This document shows, one piece after another, positions 34,830 through 47,350 of a stretch of DNA of 64,000 bases. The stretch is from Clitoria ternatea (lineage: Eukaryota > Streptophyta > Magnoliopsida > Fabales > Fabaceae). The notes beneath the pieces were generated by a model. That model did no database searches, was not told the DNA's origin, and worked only from the letters and a program-made list of their open reading frames with translations. A program made the position numbers and the translations under genes. Each line of letters begins with the position of its first letter. The stretch's first letter is position 1. The stretch is taken from contig CM075671.1 in assembly GCA_037962975.1 (NCBI GenBank), positions 11,021,001 through 11,085,000 of the forward strand, written 5' to 3'.

Positions 34830-35440
34830 GCAGCATATAGGTAGTTGATATATTTTCATCGAAGATTTAGATTCCTTTAAAAGTACTTAGATTCCTTTAA
34901 AAGTACGAAATTTAGTCCGACAAAATATAACTTATACCGGAAATTAAACATGATTATGTAACAAACATCCTTTATTTTGAATCACAAGTCAACTAAAGTA
35001 ACTCATAAATATTCTTCAAGCTCCATGATACATGAAAGATCATCACCACAAATTTCATTTTACTAGGCATCCTGTGTAACAACCAAAATGACGTGCATTT
35101 TAGAGACTCAAAATAAACTTCATCATTAAACCAATATTTAGCCAACATATATTGAGAGAAATAGAATTTAGTCTCAAGGTTTATTGAATATTGTAACAAA
35201 AAAGAATTTCTTGAATATACTAATATAATATGTCTATGATTCCAAAGTCAATAATATGTTGAGGGAAGTCAAGAAAATAATTGCTCAATGCACATTAAGG
35301 AAAAAATTAATTAGAAGACAAAAATGGATGACATAAAGAGTGATTTTTTTTTTTAAAATAAGTTGCATGGAGTTCATTTTAAAATGAGTTGATTATATAT
35401 ATTTGTATGTAATTGAAAAACACGGTAGAGCTAGACATAT
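34073..35440. other. AT-rich non-coding DNA
   Basis: No gene is supported. A second TA microsatellite (34782-34826) is present, with a short exact repeat TAGATTCCTTTAAAAGTA near 34870. Further 3' exons of the HMG-box gene might lie here, but none can be recognised. Confidence 0.4.
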
Positions 35441-35444
35441 TTAA

Positions 35445-38400
35445 TTAACTTTGCAAGCCATAATTAAATATTATATATTTAAATAAAAGTAATTCTTGAC
35501 CCTGATTGCAACAATTGGAATATATTCCTTCAAGACTTATAATTAGAATAAGGAAAACCTTATGAGCCTTCCCAACCATTGATGAATCAGCTTCATCATC
35601 ATCCACCTGAAACAATAACCTAGTCACAAAGTAGCTAGAAATCTCAAATTTGAAAAAACTTACATTTGATTAATGTACAAGTAATGGATTGAGGGTCTCA
35701 CAATTTATGAATATTTATGGACTAAAAGATATTTACAGATGAGACTTCATTTCCACCTCTTTCTCTCATCTTAATTTACTTATATATTCATAAAACATAT
35801 CAAAACCATAATAAAGAAGCGTATTGATGGTAGTGCAGTTAAAAACAATGAATAGGTCTTCTCCATACTTTTAACATCTTATAAACATTCAACTAGAAAA
35901 TATTAATGTTAACAATGAAAAAATAAAATAAAACACCACAATTTAGTTCAGCTTGCATAACTAATTGTTATGCACAAGTACAACTATACAGGTTAGAGTG
36001 CACAAGTACAACAATACAGGTAAAAAAATTTCAATATTGACATAAACGAAATACATGAAAAAACATTACTTTCATGCATTGCCCATTTACCTTTACAATC
36101 TCCTTAGTCTCTTCATCCAAAGCTTCTAGGTGGTTATAGTCCAATACATTAGATTGATAAATATATGGCACTTTCTCCTGAACAAAAAACAAGAAGTTAT
36201 ACTCTAAATGATCAAGTATATATAAGGTTTTGATGAAATTGTTTTCTGTTTTTTTGCAACGTTTTTAACATTTGTTTTATAAGAGTCTTAAATATTCAAA
36301 TAAATAAATTCCTGAATGGATTTTTTTAATATATATATATGCTAAAATTGATTACTTTATCAAAATAATTTTAGTCGTGGGCGAGAAAAATGGATCCTAG
36401 GAATAAGGTTTGTTGTTCTATCTGATTTATCTTATTTAAATGTTTTTTCTAATTTTAAATTTTGAACACTTTTCTATTTTCAAAACATTTTTGAGATAGT
36501 TATTTAAAAACCTATTACATATTTTTTTATTTTCAACATTAAAAGGTTTAATAAAATATTTGGCCTTTGAGTTTTGTCTTAGTGAGGATTTAGTTTCCAA
36601 AACATTTTTTTTATTATAAGATTTAGCCTTTGACATTTTAGTGGTGATCAAACTTGGTTCCCATGGTTAATTATCCATCACTATGTACTAAGGTAACTAA
36701 TGGTAAGATTATACATGCCCTTTTAAATAAAAAAGATTAATTTGTTATGTCACATCAACTATACTCCTCATCTTCTTTCATTTCCCTTACATTCCCTCTA
36801 TCTCCCTCACCTACACCAACCCTCTCCTATTGACCACCCACCTTATTCCCATGGCACCACCACTACAATATAAAAAATCAAATTACAAGATGAACATCAA
36901 CCAATGTATGAATGAGGGCAGCAATCAAAAAATGTTTTCCTCATAAAATGATTAGAAAGGTAGTGAGAAGAAGTCACTTGATGTTGCAAAAGAATCTGAA
37001 AGAGTTTTGAAGACTTGTCATATAATGTTAATTTCTTTAGTGTGATGTGACACCATTGAAAAGCTATAATGCTACAACATTACTCATGTTCACCATCACT
37101 AGCCCAAGACTCCCTTCCTTGTTATCACGGTCTAGACAAGGCTTTCACACTGCACGCTATCAAAAATGCTTGATAAACCATTCTCTTCTCTCATGGCGTT
37201 AGAGTCAACATTGGCATCCCCATCCACATTTACATTGGAGGTTAGATTTGCTGGATGTTGGTTTTGTTGTGTTCTAACTTCATACATTATCCACATGACA
37301 CAACCAAATGAGAATAGAGGCAATACTTCAAATTGGATTTCCTCATAAACGAATCAGAAAGGCTAGTAGGAAGAATCCATCTAGCTTTTCTAAATATGAT
37401 GTAAATGTCTTAAATGATGTGACATCAACAAAGGTTGTAATATGATGTCGTTACTCATGGTCTCCATCACCACCTAATGATTACCTTCCTTACTACCACG
37501 GTCCATACAAGTTGTACATGGCTTATGCCATTGGTGACCTTTGTCAGATCATCCTCTTCTCGCATGGCATTAGAGTTGATATTGGCATATTCTTCTACAC
37601 TTGCATTCAGGGGGTTGAATTATGTGATTTGGTGGATTTTGTTTTTTTACATTATTCCTACCCTATATCCATGAAACCACACCTTTCTCATGTCCCCACC
37701 ACTAAAAAATTGCTAGCTAAATTTTATATTAAACATCAATCAGTCGATGGCTAAGAGCAACAATCAAAAAAGAATTTTCTAACAAATAAACTAGAAAAAC
37801 TTGTAGAAAGAAGTCACCTAATGTAGGGATTTGAAAAGAATTTTAAAGACTTGTCATATGACATGAATGCCTTGGGTGGTACGACGTCATCAAGGAGCTT
37901 CAATGCCATGTTGTTACCTATGTTTACCACCACCACCACTACCCTAAGATTCCATTGCTTGTTATCATGTATAGGCTAGTTTGTCATGCTTTATGCCATT
38001 GATGACCTTTGACAAAGTATGCTTTTCTCTCATGGTGCTAGAGTTGACATTACCATCTTTCTTTGCATTTGTGTTAGGGATTAAATTTGGTGGTTTGGTG
38101 AATGTTGATTTATTAGGTTTTGAATTCACACTTTATGCTTATGACACCACCACTACGAAATAGCAAGTTGAATTCCAAGATGAACATTAATCAATTGAGG
38201 AACATGGAAATAATTGAAAACAGATTTCCTCACAAAAGAAATAGAAAGGCTAGTGAAAATAAATCATTTGATGTTGCTAAAGGTTCAAAGAGTTTTGAAG
38301 ATTTATCATGATGTAAATGTCTTGAGTGGTTTGACACCATTGAAGAACTACAACATTGTATGTCATTACTTATGTTTACCATAACCATTCCCTTACTATT

Positions 38401-39485
38401 ATGGTTTAAATGAGTTATACATTGTTCACGCCATTGGTGACCTTTATCAAACCATCCTCTATCACATGACACCAAAGTCTACATTAGCATCCTTGTTATA
38501 ATTGCATTAATGGTTGGGTTTGGTGATTTAATAATTGTTAGTTTTGTTGCATTTTAGATTCAGTAGTCGATGGTTTTGATGGTTTGAGAATAGGGTGGGT
38601 GAAGGTGGTGGAGATGTTAGCTTTTAAGGGTAGAAATAGGTGAAAAGTGAAAAAAAATTAAAGGAAGGAAAGAACCAACATTAGGATTGACATGAGGTTA
38701 AAAAAATATAAAGAAACATAACACACATTATTGTTGAGATGACAATAATTTGGTCACTTTAACACTTCACTAGAAATAACTAGCCACAAAGACCAATTTT
38801 AGTCACTCTCAAAACATCAAAGACTAAACATTAAAGAATTTTTTTAAAGAACTAAAGCGCAAATGAAGCAAAAATCATAGATCAACTACTTAATTAAGCA
38901 ATTTATTTCAAAAATAGTCATCAAATAGCCCCATAAATTTCACGTTAAAGAAAGACAAGGTACACAAATAGATTTTTACCTCTTCTGACATGTTCTTCCA
39001 CCTTTCAAATCCCGCCCTATCATTTTCAATAAAAGTCTTTGTATCATTTCCCTTCATAAAGTTTTCCCTGACATCGAAAGTTAATCAATTGAACATGACT
39101 TTTACCATAAACCAAACGCATTGAAAACATACATTCAATAGTAAACCTAAAAGGATATACAAAATTACATAGAGATCATTAAATATTTCAAAAGAAAACA
39201 TATTTGTATAAAATAAAACCTCAATTGAGAACAAACAGTCTAAACAATAATCTACAAGATTTTCAAAAATAAAAAAATTGAAACATTATCTCCACTTTAT
39301 CAATGACCAAACAACATGGGTGGTAAGAGAAACTAACTATATAAATTTAAAAACATAAATTAAGGTAACAAGGTGAGAATGAGTTACATAAAGAGACGAT
39401 AAGGGGAAACAAGTTTGACACTAAGCCTTTGGTTGCTTTTGAGGAGAGGCTGCTTCTCTTTTTTCTTAGATCTCTTACCACCCAT
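35445..39485 (-). CDS. HMG-box protein gene, four short exons
   Basis: The exons on the minus strand are 39388-39485, 38980-39067, 36091-36177 and 35606 downward. Each junction is GT-AG and phases agree. The product starts MGGKRSKKKEKQPLL, a basic tail. The HMG-box follows: SPYRLFMENF, a central RAGFERWKNMSEEEKVPYIY and LDYNHLEAL. The Trp-Lys and MSEEEK-PY pattern is typical of helix 2/3 of plant HMGB proteins, which bend DNA in chromatin. After DEETKEIVK comes an acidic piece (VDDDEADSSMVGKAHK). The 3' end is uncertain: exon 4 may run to the stop at 35445 (about 144 residues) or splice again after AHK. Intron 2 (36178-38979) is 2.8 kb and carries a repeat-rich insertion. A divergent or decaying gene copy is possible. 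Confidence 0.65.
36540..38840. mobile_element. repeat-bearing insertion with inverted ends in the HMG-box gene intron 2
   Basis: The left edge (GATTTAGCCTTTGACATTTTAG near 36620) is the approximate inverse of the right edge (reverse complement GTTTAGTCTTTGATGTTTTG near 38830). Between them are four diverged tandem units. There is no transposase. This looks like a non-autonomous DNA element, but the exact ends and target duplication are not resolved. Confidence 0.4.
36850..38565. repeat. four diverged tandem units of about 400-450 bp
   Basis: Units start near 36854, 37297, 37692 and 38141. Each has, in order, CACCAC(T/A)A, a stretch about AACATCAATCA, TTTCCTCA, AGAAAGGCTAGT, a GATGT-rich part, TGTTTACCAT-like words, GCCATTGGTGACCTTT-like words and a final GGTTTTG-like T/G-rich part. 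Divergence between units is considerable. Short open frames inside are in different frames in each unit, so coding is unlikely. Confidence 0.7.
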
Positions 39486-39499
39486 CTTATTTTCACAAT

Positions 39500-41030
39500 G
39501 ATGCGTACCACTAAAACCAATAACCACAAGTACCCCCACATGTCTTACTATACAAACAAACAAATATATATAAACAAAAAAATAGGTTCCAAATTACAAA
39601 AAGGCATGAGTAAGGAAACCACCACATTAGGAAACAAAAAAAAAGTAAAAGGTATTAATTAATGACATTTTATGATGCATAACCCTATAGGTAAGGAATT
39701 AATGTGACATACGTTATACTGGCCCCATCCTTTGCATAAGACACTGTTACCTCATTTCATACTAATTAATAAATACTAAAATATTAAATTTATCAAATTT
39801 TTTGTTATACTTCTAAAACTATTCTTCATATTAATGAAAATAGATAAATAAATTTAATAAATTTCATTAATATTAAGAAAGATAATATATAATTAATAAA
39901 ATATATTTTATGAAAAAATAATAAATACTTATTATAAACTAAAAGGGTCTTATAAAAACGACCAACAAAAACTCTAAAACACAGTTTGAAAAGGACCAAA
40001 GGGGTATTTGGGAACAATAATTCCTTCAATGACACAACTAATAGCTAGGCATTATAATTATGTCCAAACCCATGGAAACCGACCAATCTCATCCCAAATT
40101 TGATAAATAAAATTCACTTTAACTTGTGGTAAACAAATACTTGCCTTAATGCCACTCCAATTCAGATTGGACAAGGTGGGTTTAGGATGCAACTATTGAC
40201 ATTGACCCTGCTCCTAAGCCCACCTGATATACTAATTAAATTATTTAACTTAAAATAATAGTTAAATTATAATAAGAGGTTTATATATATAAGCATGAAT
40301 ATTATTTTTAAAATTTTCCCATGTTTATTTTATATATTATTTTAATTTAAATATATTAGATATTTTGATTTATTTAAAATTATATATTTAAAATATTAAA
40401 ATAAAATAACAAAAATAGAGTAAGGTGAGATCTCCACAAATTTCTCTAGACTTAGCATGGAACCTATAAGTATAAGGTTAGGTTTTATAATTTAAAATTT
40501 GCATTATTTTAACTAGACCCAAGTTATTATCATCAGTTTTCATATAATTTTTTAAAGTCACACGTGTCTTTATTTTGAGTGTATTCAATAAAAGAAATTA
40601 AGCTTAATCTCTTATGTAAACTATATCTAAATTTTATCACAAGACCAACTCTAATAAGTTCACTCGCACATAAAGATTGTAGACATTTATGTCAAGATTC
40701 ATGTAAGAGATTTATAAATTTTGTCAATATAAAGCTTCATACATATAATTCAATTAACATTAATGTTGATATGCATATATACAAGTGGAACTTTCAATCT
40801 TTTCTATGCAAAAATTTCTTTTTAAAGTTTTATTCCTGGGTTCAGGGCTAAGAATAGTCAAATTTGCCATAGTTAAACCTGGTTTAATAAAAAATTGTTT
40901 GGATTGATCTCAGTTGAGTTTCTGAATAATCAATATTTTAAATTCAAATTCACCTTATGACACCTAAATTCAGTTATTAAACCTAAAAGAAAGTCCTTAA
41001 ATTCTAGAGTTCAATTTTTTTTTTGTTCCT
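39500..41030. other. AT-rich non-coding DNA upstream of the HMG-box gene
   Basis: This would contain the HMG-box gene promoter (transcription to the left). No clear TATA box is distinguishable in such AT-rich DNA, and no other gene is seen. Confidence 0.4.
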
Positions 41031-41054
41031 GGGCCCAAGGTTTGGTGTTTTACA

Positions 41055-41535
41055 CATAACTTGAGCTACAAAACTCTGATCGAGGTGATCAAATGGGTAT
41101 ATTACCGTAGCTCAAATACATATAACTTTCATTAAGGAATAAATGATTAATTTGGTACAAAGAATTCCTGGTACAACATTATGTAGACCTACCTTGCAAG
41201 AAAGTTCCAATAGAGGACGTGCTGAAGTATTTCGTGCATAACTTGAGCTACAAAACTTTGATCGAGGTGAATCTAGTGGGTACACCTATGTAGCTCAGAT
41301 ACCTATAACTTTTATGGAGGAAGGAAGGGCTAATTTGACACAAAGAATTCTCAATTTAGCATTATGCGGATCTACCATGCAAAAAAATTCCAACAGAGAT
41401 ATATTGAAGTATTTCATGTATAACTTGAGCTACAAAACTCTGATCAAGGTAAATCCAGTAGATACACCTTTGTAGTTCAAATACCTATAACTTTTATGAA
41501 GAAAGAAAATGACCAGTTTAGCATAAAGAATTCTC
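41055..41535. repeat. 182-bp tandem repeat, about 2.6 copies
   Basis: ATAACTTGAGCTACAAAACT recurs at 41056, 41238 and 41420, a constant 182-bp period. Each unit continues through GATC(G/A)AGGT and ACCTATAACTTT-like words. Identity between copies is around 80-85 percent by eye. No coding function is seen. Confidence 0.85.
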
Positions 41536-42214
41536 AGTGTAGTAAAAAACAAAAATGCAATTTAAGAATTGTTAGCTACGGCAAAAATGCACATTTTCTT
41601 TTGAAAGTCCAATTTACTCATGTGCTCCAACTATCCAAACCTTGTCCAAACGAGACCAAATTTTACCACAAGCTAGTATGTATCATTTCTAAAGTACTGG
41701 TCCAAGTCCCATGACAAAATTCCATTTCAATTGGATTTCACGCGCATTAGAATGTATGGGTCAAAAATGCCTATTTTACCTAACATTTGAAATTCAATTT
41801 AGATGGTTTTTAGCGTCAATGCACTATACCAATATTTCACTACACTTATTTGGGACTTGTTCACAACCTCCTCTAACACATTCCACATCATCTACCTTAG
41901 TTCATGTGAATCCTCATAATACACATACTTTTAGCATACTAGGTTTGTCATTCTAACCATTATCATATATTTCCATATCCTACCATATCAATTCAACATA
42001 TAAAAAATTTCTTAGGCATATAGTGATCCCAACTCAAGCATACAAAACAGTTCTTGGACATATTTGCATAGGGTTTTCCATTAACCTCTTATATGTGCAT
42101 AATCACAAAAGAACACCATCATGCATTAACATACAAAATAGGTACTAAACCATGTTCTAAACATCTAGTGAGGTGTCCGACATCACTACACAATTACCTA
42201 TTCCACTAACAGTT

Positions 42215-42257
<43 letters not shown>

Positions 42258-44351
42258 CAAACCATACTAGATTGAGTCAACTCATATAATACCATAAATC
42301 TAACCAACACTATACAACTCTATGTATACAACATTAAGTGCATCTAGCACCATCTGTACTTTTTATTATTCACTATGTTTTGTCATCTGTGAAGTTTATT
42401 ATAGTCATAAAAATAGCAGGGGGTATGCAATTATATGTTAAATGACATGCAACGTATTTCAATCAATCAAATATATACATCATATACATCATCATGGTCA
42501 TAAGCATAATCATTCGCACCTTGCCATTTTAACATCATCACAATGTATAGTTGTTCACACAAGTTAATCATCCTTAGTTGCATTATAGCTCAACTAGCTT
42601 AATGCCACTATACTAATGCATATGTATGTGAATCTAATTGTAATGATGAAATTAATACCGCAGTATTCATTTTTCAACATATATACATAGACAATAATTT
42701 TATTGGTACCAAACCGCTTGCCTATTTACAACATCATCACTCCAAGTGACTACGACATCTCAACAGCTGGTGTGGTGAGTCGGCCCTACAATCCAATTCC
42801 AAATGAATTATGGATCCTAAAAACGAACTATCTAGGGTGTGTGTCTTACCATTAGGTCGTCCTCTCATCTAAGCCCCCTCATAGAACCTCTGCATCTTAT
42901 GAGCAACTGCATATACATGTTATGTCGATCATCAATAACATCAATAAAACTTCCTGATTACCATCACTAGGGGATACCACTTGGTTACCATCATCAAGGG
43001 TTTTACAACCATATAGCATCCTAACATGGCTACCATCACCATGTTTAACAACATCATCATCTAATTCATCATTCACATCATAATAATTCATATTTCATTC
43101 TCATTGGTATTATTAAATCAGCAGCATCAATTTCACATAAGAACATCATCATCATGATTAACCACATATTTTCATCAATATTACTTTATCACTTCTAATG
43201 TCAACATTCATTAATTCATCACACAATCCACATCATGATTATCTTCAACATTTTAGTATCAACAATACTCATTTATATATTAATTTCAACTACATCATTT
43301 CTATTATCACAATCATTCTTAACTCATCAAATCATCATTCTTATTCACTAATTCATAACATTGGTTCATCTTAACATCATTAACAATTCACATCAATAAT
43401 TATTCATCATTCAATCATTTATCAACAACATCAACATGACTATCATCCAAGCCATTCAACTTATCATTACCAACGATATATAATTTACCATTATTTATAT
43501 CAATATTTTCTAAATATATTTTTATCCATTCTTAATTCATACATTTAAAATATATCGCGCTCCACCTACATAGAATCGAGGATTCTAATCTGTTTTGATG
43601 TTCCACTCTCATTCGAAAATCAACCTACAATAAACACATACCAACCCTTCGTTGGTCAATTACCAATCATCAATTCCATTCAAAATAACTTAATTCTAAC
43701 TACCTTGAAACCCAAAACCTTACTAAGCTAACTAATTTAATGAAAAAGAAAGGGTTCAGAAGTTTTGACTTACCGAACACTCACCAATGAGGGTTCCAAT
43801 GAGTGGTTTAAACCTCTGACGCTACCCACGAACTTAGAATGACTACTACGACCAAGAAATCAAGGAAAATGAGATGGAATCAAAAAATTGGAATCAATAC
43901 CCATGTGGGTCTTCAAAACATATCTTAGGTTAGATGAACTTGAAAATAAAGCTTGCAAATCCAAGTTTCCTTCACGTGTGGGAGAAAGGGGAAATTAGAG
44001 CTTACCCTGCCTTTGGTTCTTGCTCCAATGGAAGAAAGAATGGAAGAAGATGATGAAGGTGGAGATGAGAAGGTCAAGAGGGTGCACGATAAAGGGAAGG
44101 AATTCTTATTCTTTTCTTTTGCTTCAATGAGGAAGAAAAGAAAGAATTAAGTTGTTTTTTTAATTAGGGGTAGTTTAGTAATTTCACTTGTTCGGTTAAT
44201 TTCTAAAACTAATCTGATGACTTTAAGTTACTCTAAACTTAACTAAATTAATTTTGTAATTAACATACACAGTTCCTTTATAATTACCAAATCCTAATTT
44301 ATTACTTGGTTAGTAATCACATATCGCTTAATTTTAAATTAAGATGTTACA
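41536..44351. repeat. probable non-coding retroelement sequence
   Basis: There is no credible protein. The right edge AAGATGTTACA (to 44351) looks like an LTR edge in minus orientation (TGTAACATCTT). GGTACCAAACCGCTTGC (near 42706) is the inverse of a phrase in the repeat at 1860-1890. The stretch 43090-43500 is low-complexity, rich in ATCAT and AACATC words. A TA microsatellite lies at 42220-42254. Assignment to a family is inference. Confidence 0.35.
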
Positions 44352-46992
44352 TACCTAGTTAATTGGTGAAATCATTAGCATGCATGCGAACGTCCTTTAT
44401 TTTTGAAATTCTTATTTTGTTTTTAGTTGGAGAGTAAAAATAAAATAAAAATTATTAAAACAAATTAATTTTACAAACTAAGATGAAAAGTGTAATTCCT
44501 ACCAAAGTTCTTACCAGATTAAAAGATTAAAACTAAAATATATAGACACACACCGAAAGCTAACCACAAACAAAATAAGTTAAACTAATTATTTTGACTC
44601 AAGTTGAAGTCAATTAGTTCATAAACTTAATTCTTAGTTCAAACTAGAGATGACAATGAGATGTAACCGCATAAAAATTACAATGGTTACAAAGATGAGC
44701 TTAAGTGAGGCGAGATTGAAATTGTGATATCAAACTCAACCATGTGGGTTCTCATTAGGTTAGAGAAGACTCGTAAGTTATATTTTTATTATTTATTTTT
44801 AATAATACAAATATATATATATATATAATATTAATACAAGTTATATATATATATATATATATATAATATACATTCTAGTTAAATTTATAAAAGTAATAAA
44901 CTCAACAACTATATTATATTTTAAAAAATATTAATTTATCATTATTATTAATTATTATTGTAATTATAATTACTTATTTTTTATATCGAAGTGGATTCAG
45001 AACGAATACTTATATTGTATTCTCAGATTCATCCTCATCTTCACCAAAAATCAAATTAAAAGTTAGGGTTGAATTTTCATTAAACCGGTCAAAATGAGTT
45101 TTTCCCCTAAAAATCCAGCGCAGAAATAAGTCAAAATCGACGAATTGAAACTCAATTATCATCGTCAATTTCTGATGAACAAAGTTCATCCTGTCCAAAT
45201 AGAGTGCCTATTTTTTTTTTTTATCAAATTATTCTACTCCTGTTATACATATCTATTACTACTCTGATGTAGCATATATATAAATTATTCTTTGTAACAT
45301 ATTTTATAAAATTTTAGGGGTATCTGTTATTTTTCTTTTATATTTATCCCTTATAATTAAAAATTTTACACTATGTACGTATAGGCACACCAAAATCAAC
45401 ATTAAATATACCTTATTTAATATTTTAAATTGCCTAAAAACAAGTATGTACTAAATTTTATTTCTATTTTAAAATAATATATATCTTTCGTATTTTTTGG
45501 TTGAAATAATTTTAAAATTCACATATATTAAAAATTATTAAATAATATTGAATAATATAATTTTATCATTTAATTTCTTAGTTTACTCATATGCTTCTAC
45601 CTAATTATGTTTATTATTATTTCTCCCTCCCTATTTATATAAAGAGAAATAGTATACTACCTCCACTTTTAAATATAAATAAATTTTAGTAGCATTTTTG
45701 GTCTTCTATAATATAACCAAAATTATACATTGTTAATGTCATTAAATATTTTTCTATCAAATATATTCTCCTTGTATATATTCCCAAGACAAATGATTTA
45801 TGTAATAAATGACATATATTATGAGTATTTTAGGATATTACATCAAATATTTGAATATTTATACAAATAACTACTTCTAACTATTATTTTTAGTGTTGGT
45901 TTGATGTAACGAGCTTATAATTTTTGGGGAGCTCATGACTTTTCGAAAGCTACCAGAGTTGTTTGGTGAATATTAAAAACGAGAAGCTTAAAACTTTATA
46001 AAAACTATAAGCTCTTAGCTTTCAGAAAGCTCATTTTATGACTATTCAAAAGTTATAAGTTCCCTCGATAATTATTTAGTTATCATTTTTACTTTTTTAA
46101 AAAACTTTTATATCTTCTTTAATTAAAATATTATGTCAATTTAACATAATTTAAGTTGTTTTTATCAAACAACTATATTTTAATAAGCTCCCTAAAAAAC
46201 TATAAGCTATAAACTACTTAAAAAGTCATATAAGCTAGTCATAAATCATAAGTTATAAGTCTGTATCCAAACAGACTCTTAGTATGTGTAAACTGGAGGT
46301 TGTATAATACAAAAGCTGGTACTACCTTCGTACCTAAATATAATATCATTTTAAGAAAAAAATTGTCTCTTAATATAAAATTTTCTTTCAAATTTTTATG
46401 TCATTAATTATTTTTAGACCAAAATACCCTAATTAATGTATACTTTTTTCTTGAAATCAATATAAGATAAATAAGATACATCAATTACATTATTTATCTT
46501 TTCTATGATAATTGGGTAAAGTGGAGAGAACGAGTGAAGAAAATTAAATGATGAGTCATAATCATCTCAAGAGCAATTTTAAAAAACTACAATAAATTTC
46601 AAACAAATTTAATGATCTAACTAACTTTTTCAATAAACATAAAATAGGTAAAAGAATCTTATATATAGTAAGGAGAAAAAATTAATAATAAATATCTTCT
46701 TAAATTCTTAAATCGTAAAACACATAGAAAGGAACAAAATTTTATTAAAACTACTCAGGAATGAAAGAATCAGAGGGATACTCCTTTGCTCCTTCATACA
46801 AGAAACCAAGGAGAAGCATGGAAATACTCAAGTTAATTAATTATATTAGCAATTCAATTTTTTTATAAAAATATCTCTAACATTAAATAAATAAATGAAT
46901 TTTATTAAAAAAATTAGCAATTAATATATGTTTCTTACGTTAAGGAACAAAATAATAGTTTTTTTATTATATAAAAAATAAAAGAAGTATTT
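44352..46992. other. AT-rich non-coding DNA with microsatellites and a MITE
   Basis: Two TA runs lie at 44812-44863. No gene is recognised. The open frame at 45010-45198 on the minus strand resembles no family. Confidence 0.45.
45891..46282. mobile_element. probable hAT-type MITE
   Basis: The left end (TAGTGTTGGTTTGATG, then CGAGCTTATAA) is roughly the inverse of the right end (reverse complement TAAGAGTCTGTTTGGATAC, then AGACTTATAA). The inner sequence is full of TTATAAGCT words in both orientations, as in foldback hAT MITEs of plants. The target duplication is unresolved. Confidence 0.5.
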
Positions 46993-47001
46993 TCTATTTT
47001 A

Positions 47002-47350
47002 GCTTAAGGGTAAATTTAGCCTCTAAGAAATTTCCAATTTTGTTAAAACCCCCTAGAATGTTTTTTTCCTGTTTAAGACCCTTCCTATATTTTCGTTAGT
47101 AGTATTAAACGCCTACTTGTAAAAGGTGCTGAGGTGTAACCTGTGTTTTTGCCACTGGCTTCACACGTGGCATATGACTCACCCTGGAAAAGCTAACTAT
47201 GATTGAATAAGGAATTAATTAAGATTAGTAAGGATTATCTGAGGTTAATTACAATTATTTTAGAATTATGGGGTTATCATTTTAAAAAAATTAGCAGGGT
47301 TGTCATTCTAAAAAAAGTTTCTTTCTTGCTTCGTCTTCCTCACGTTTGCA
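47002..47350 (+). repeat. left terminal inverted repeat of the MULE
   Basis: GCTTAAGGGTAAATTTAGCC at the tip and ACACGTGGCATATGACTCA further in are matched in inverse at the right end. Identity looks about 90 percent. Confidence 0.88.

Noticed and set aside
43953..44150. A 65-codon plus-strand frame rich in Glu and Lys
   Set aside because: Composition-driven, in repeat-like DNA, without any conserved motif.
41190..44356. A complete LTR element with TACCT duplications
   Set aside because: TACCT followed by TG at 41195 and TTACA followed by TACCT at 44352 could be chance; the left edge falls inside the 182-bp repeat and no LTR pair or primer site supports it.
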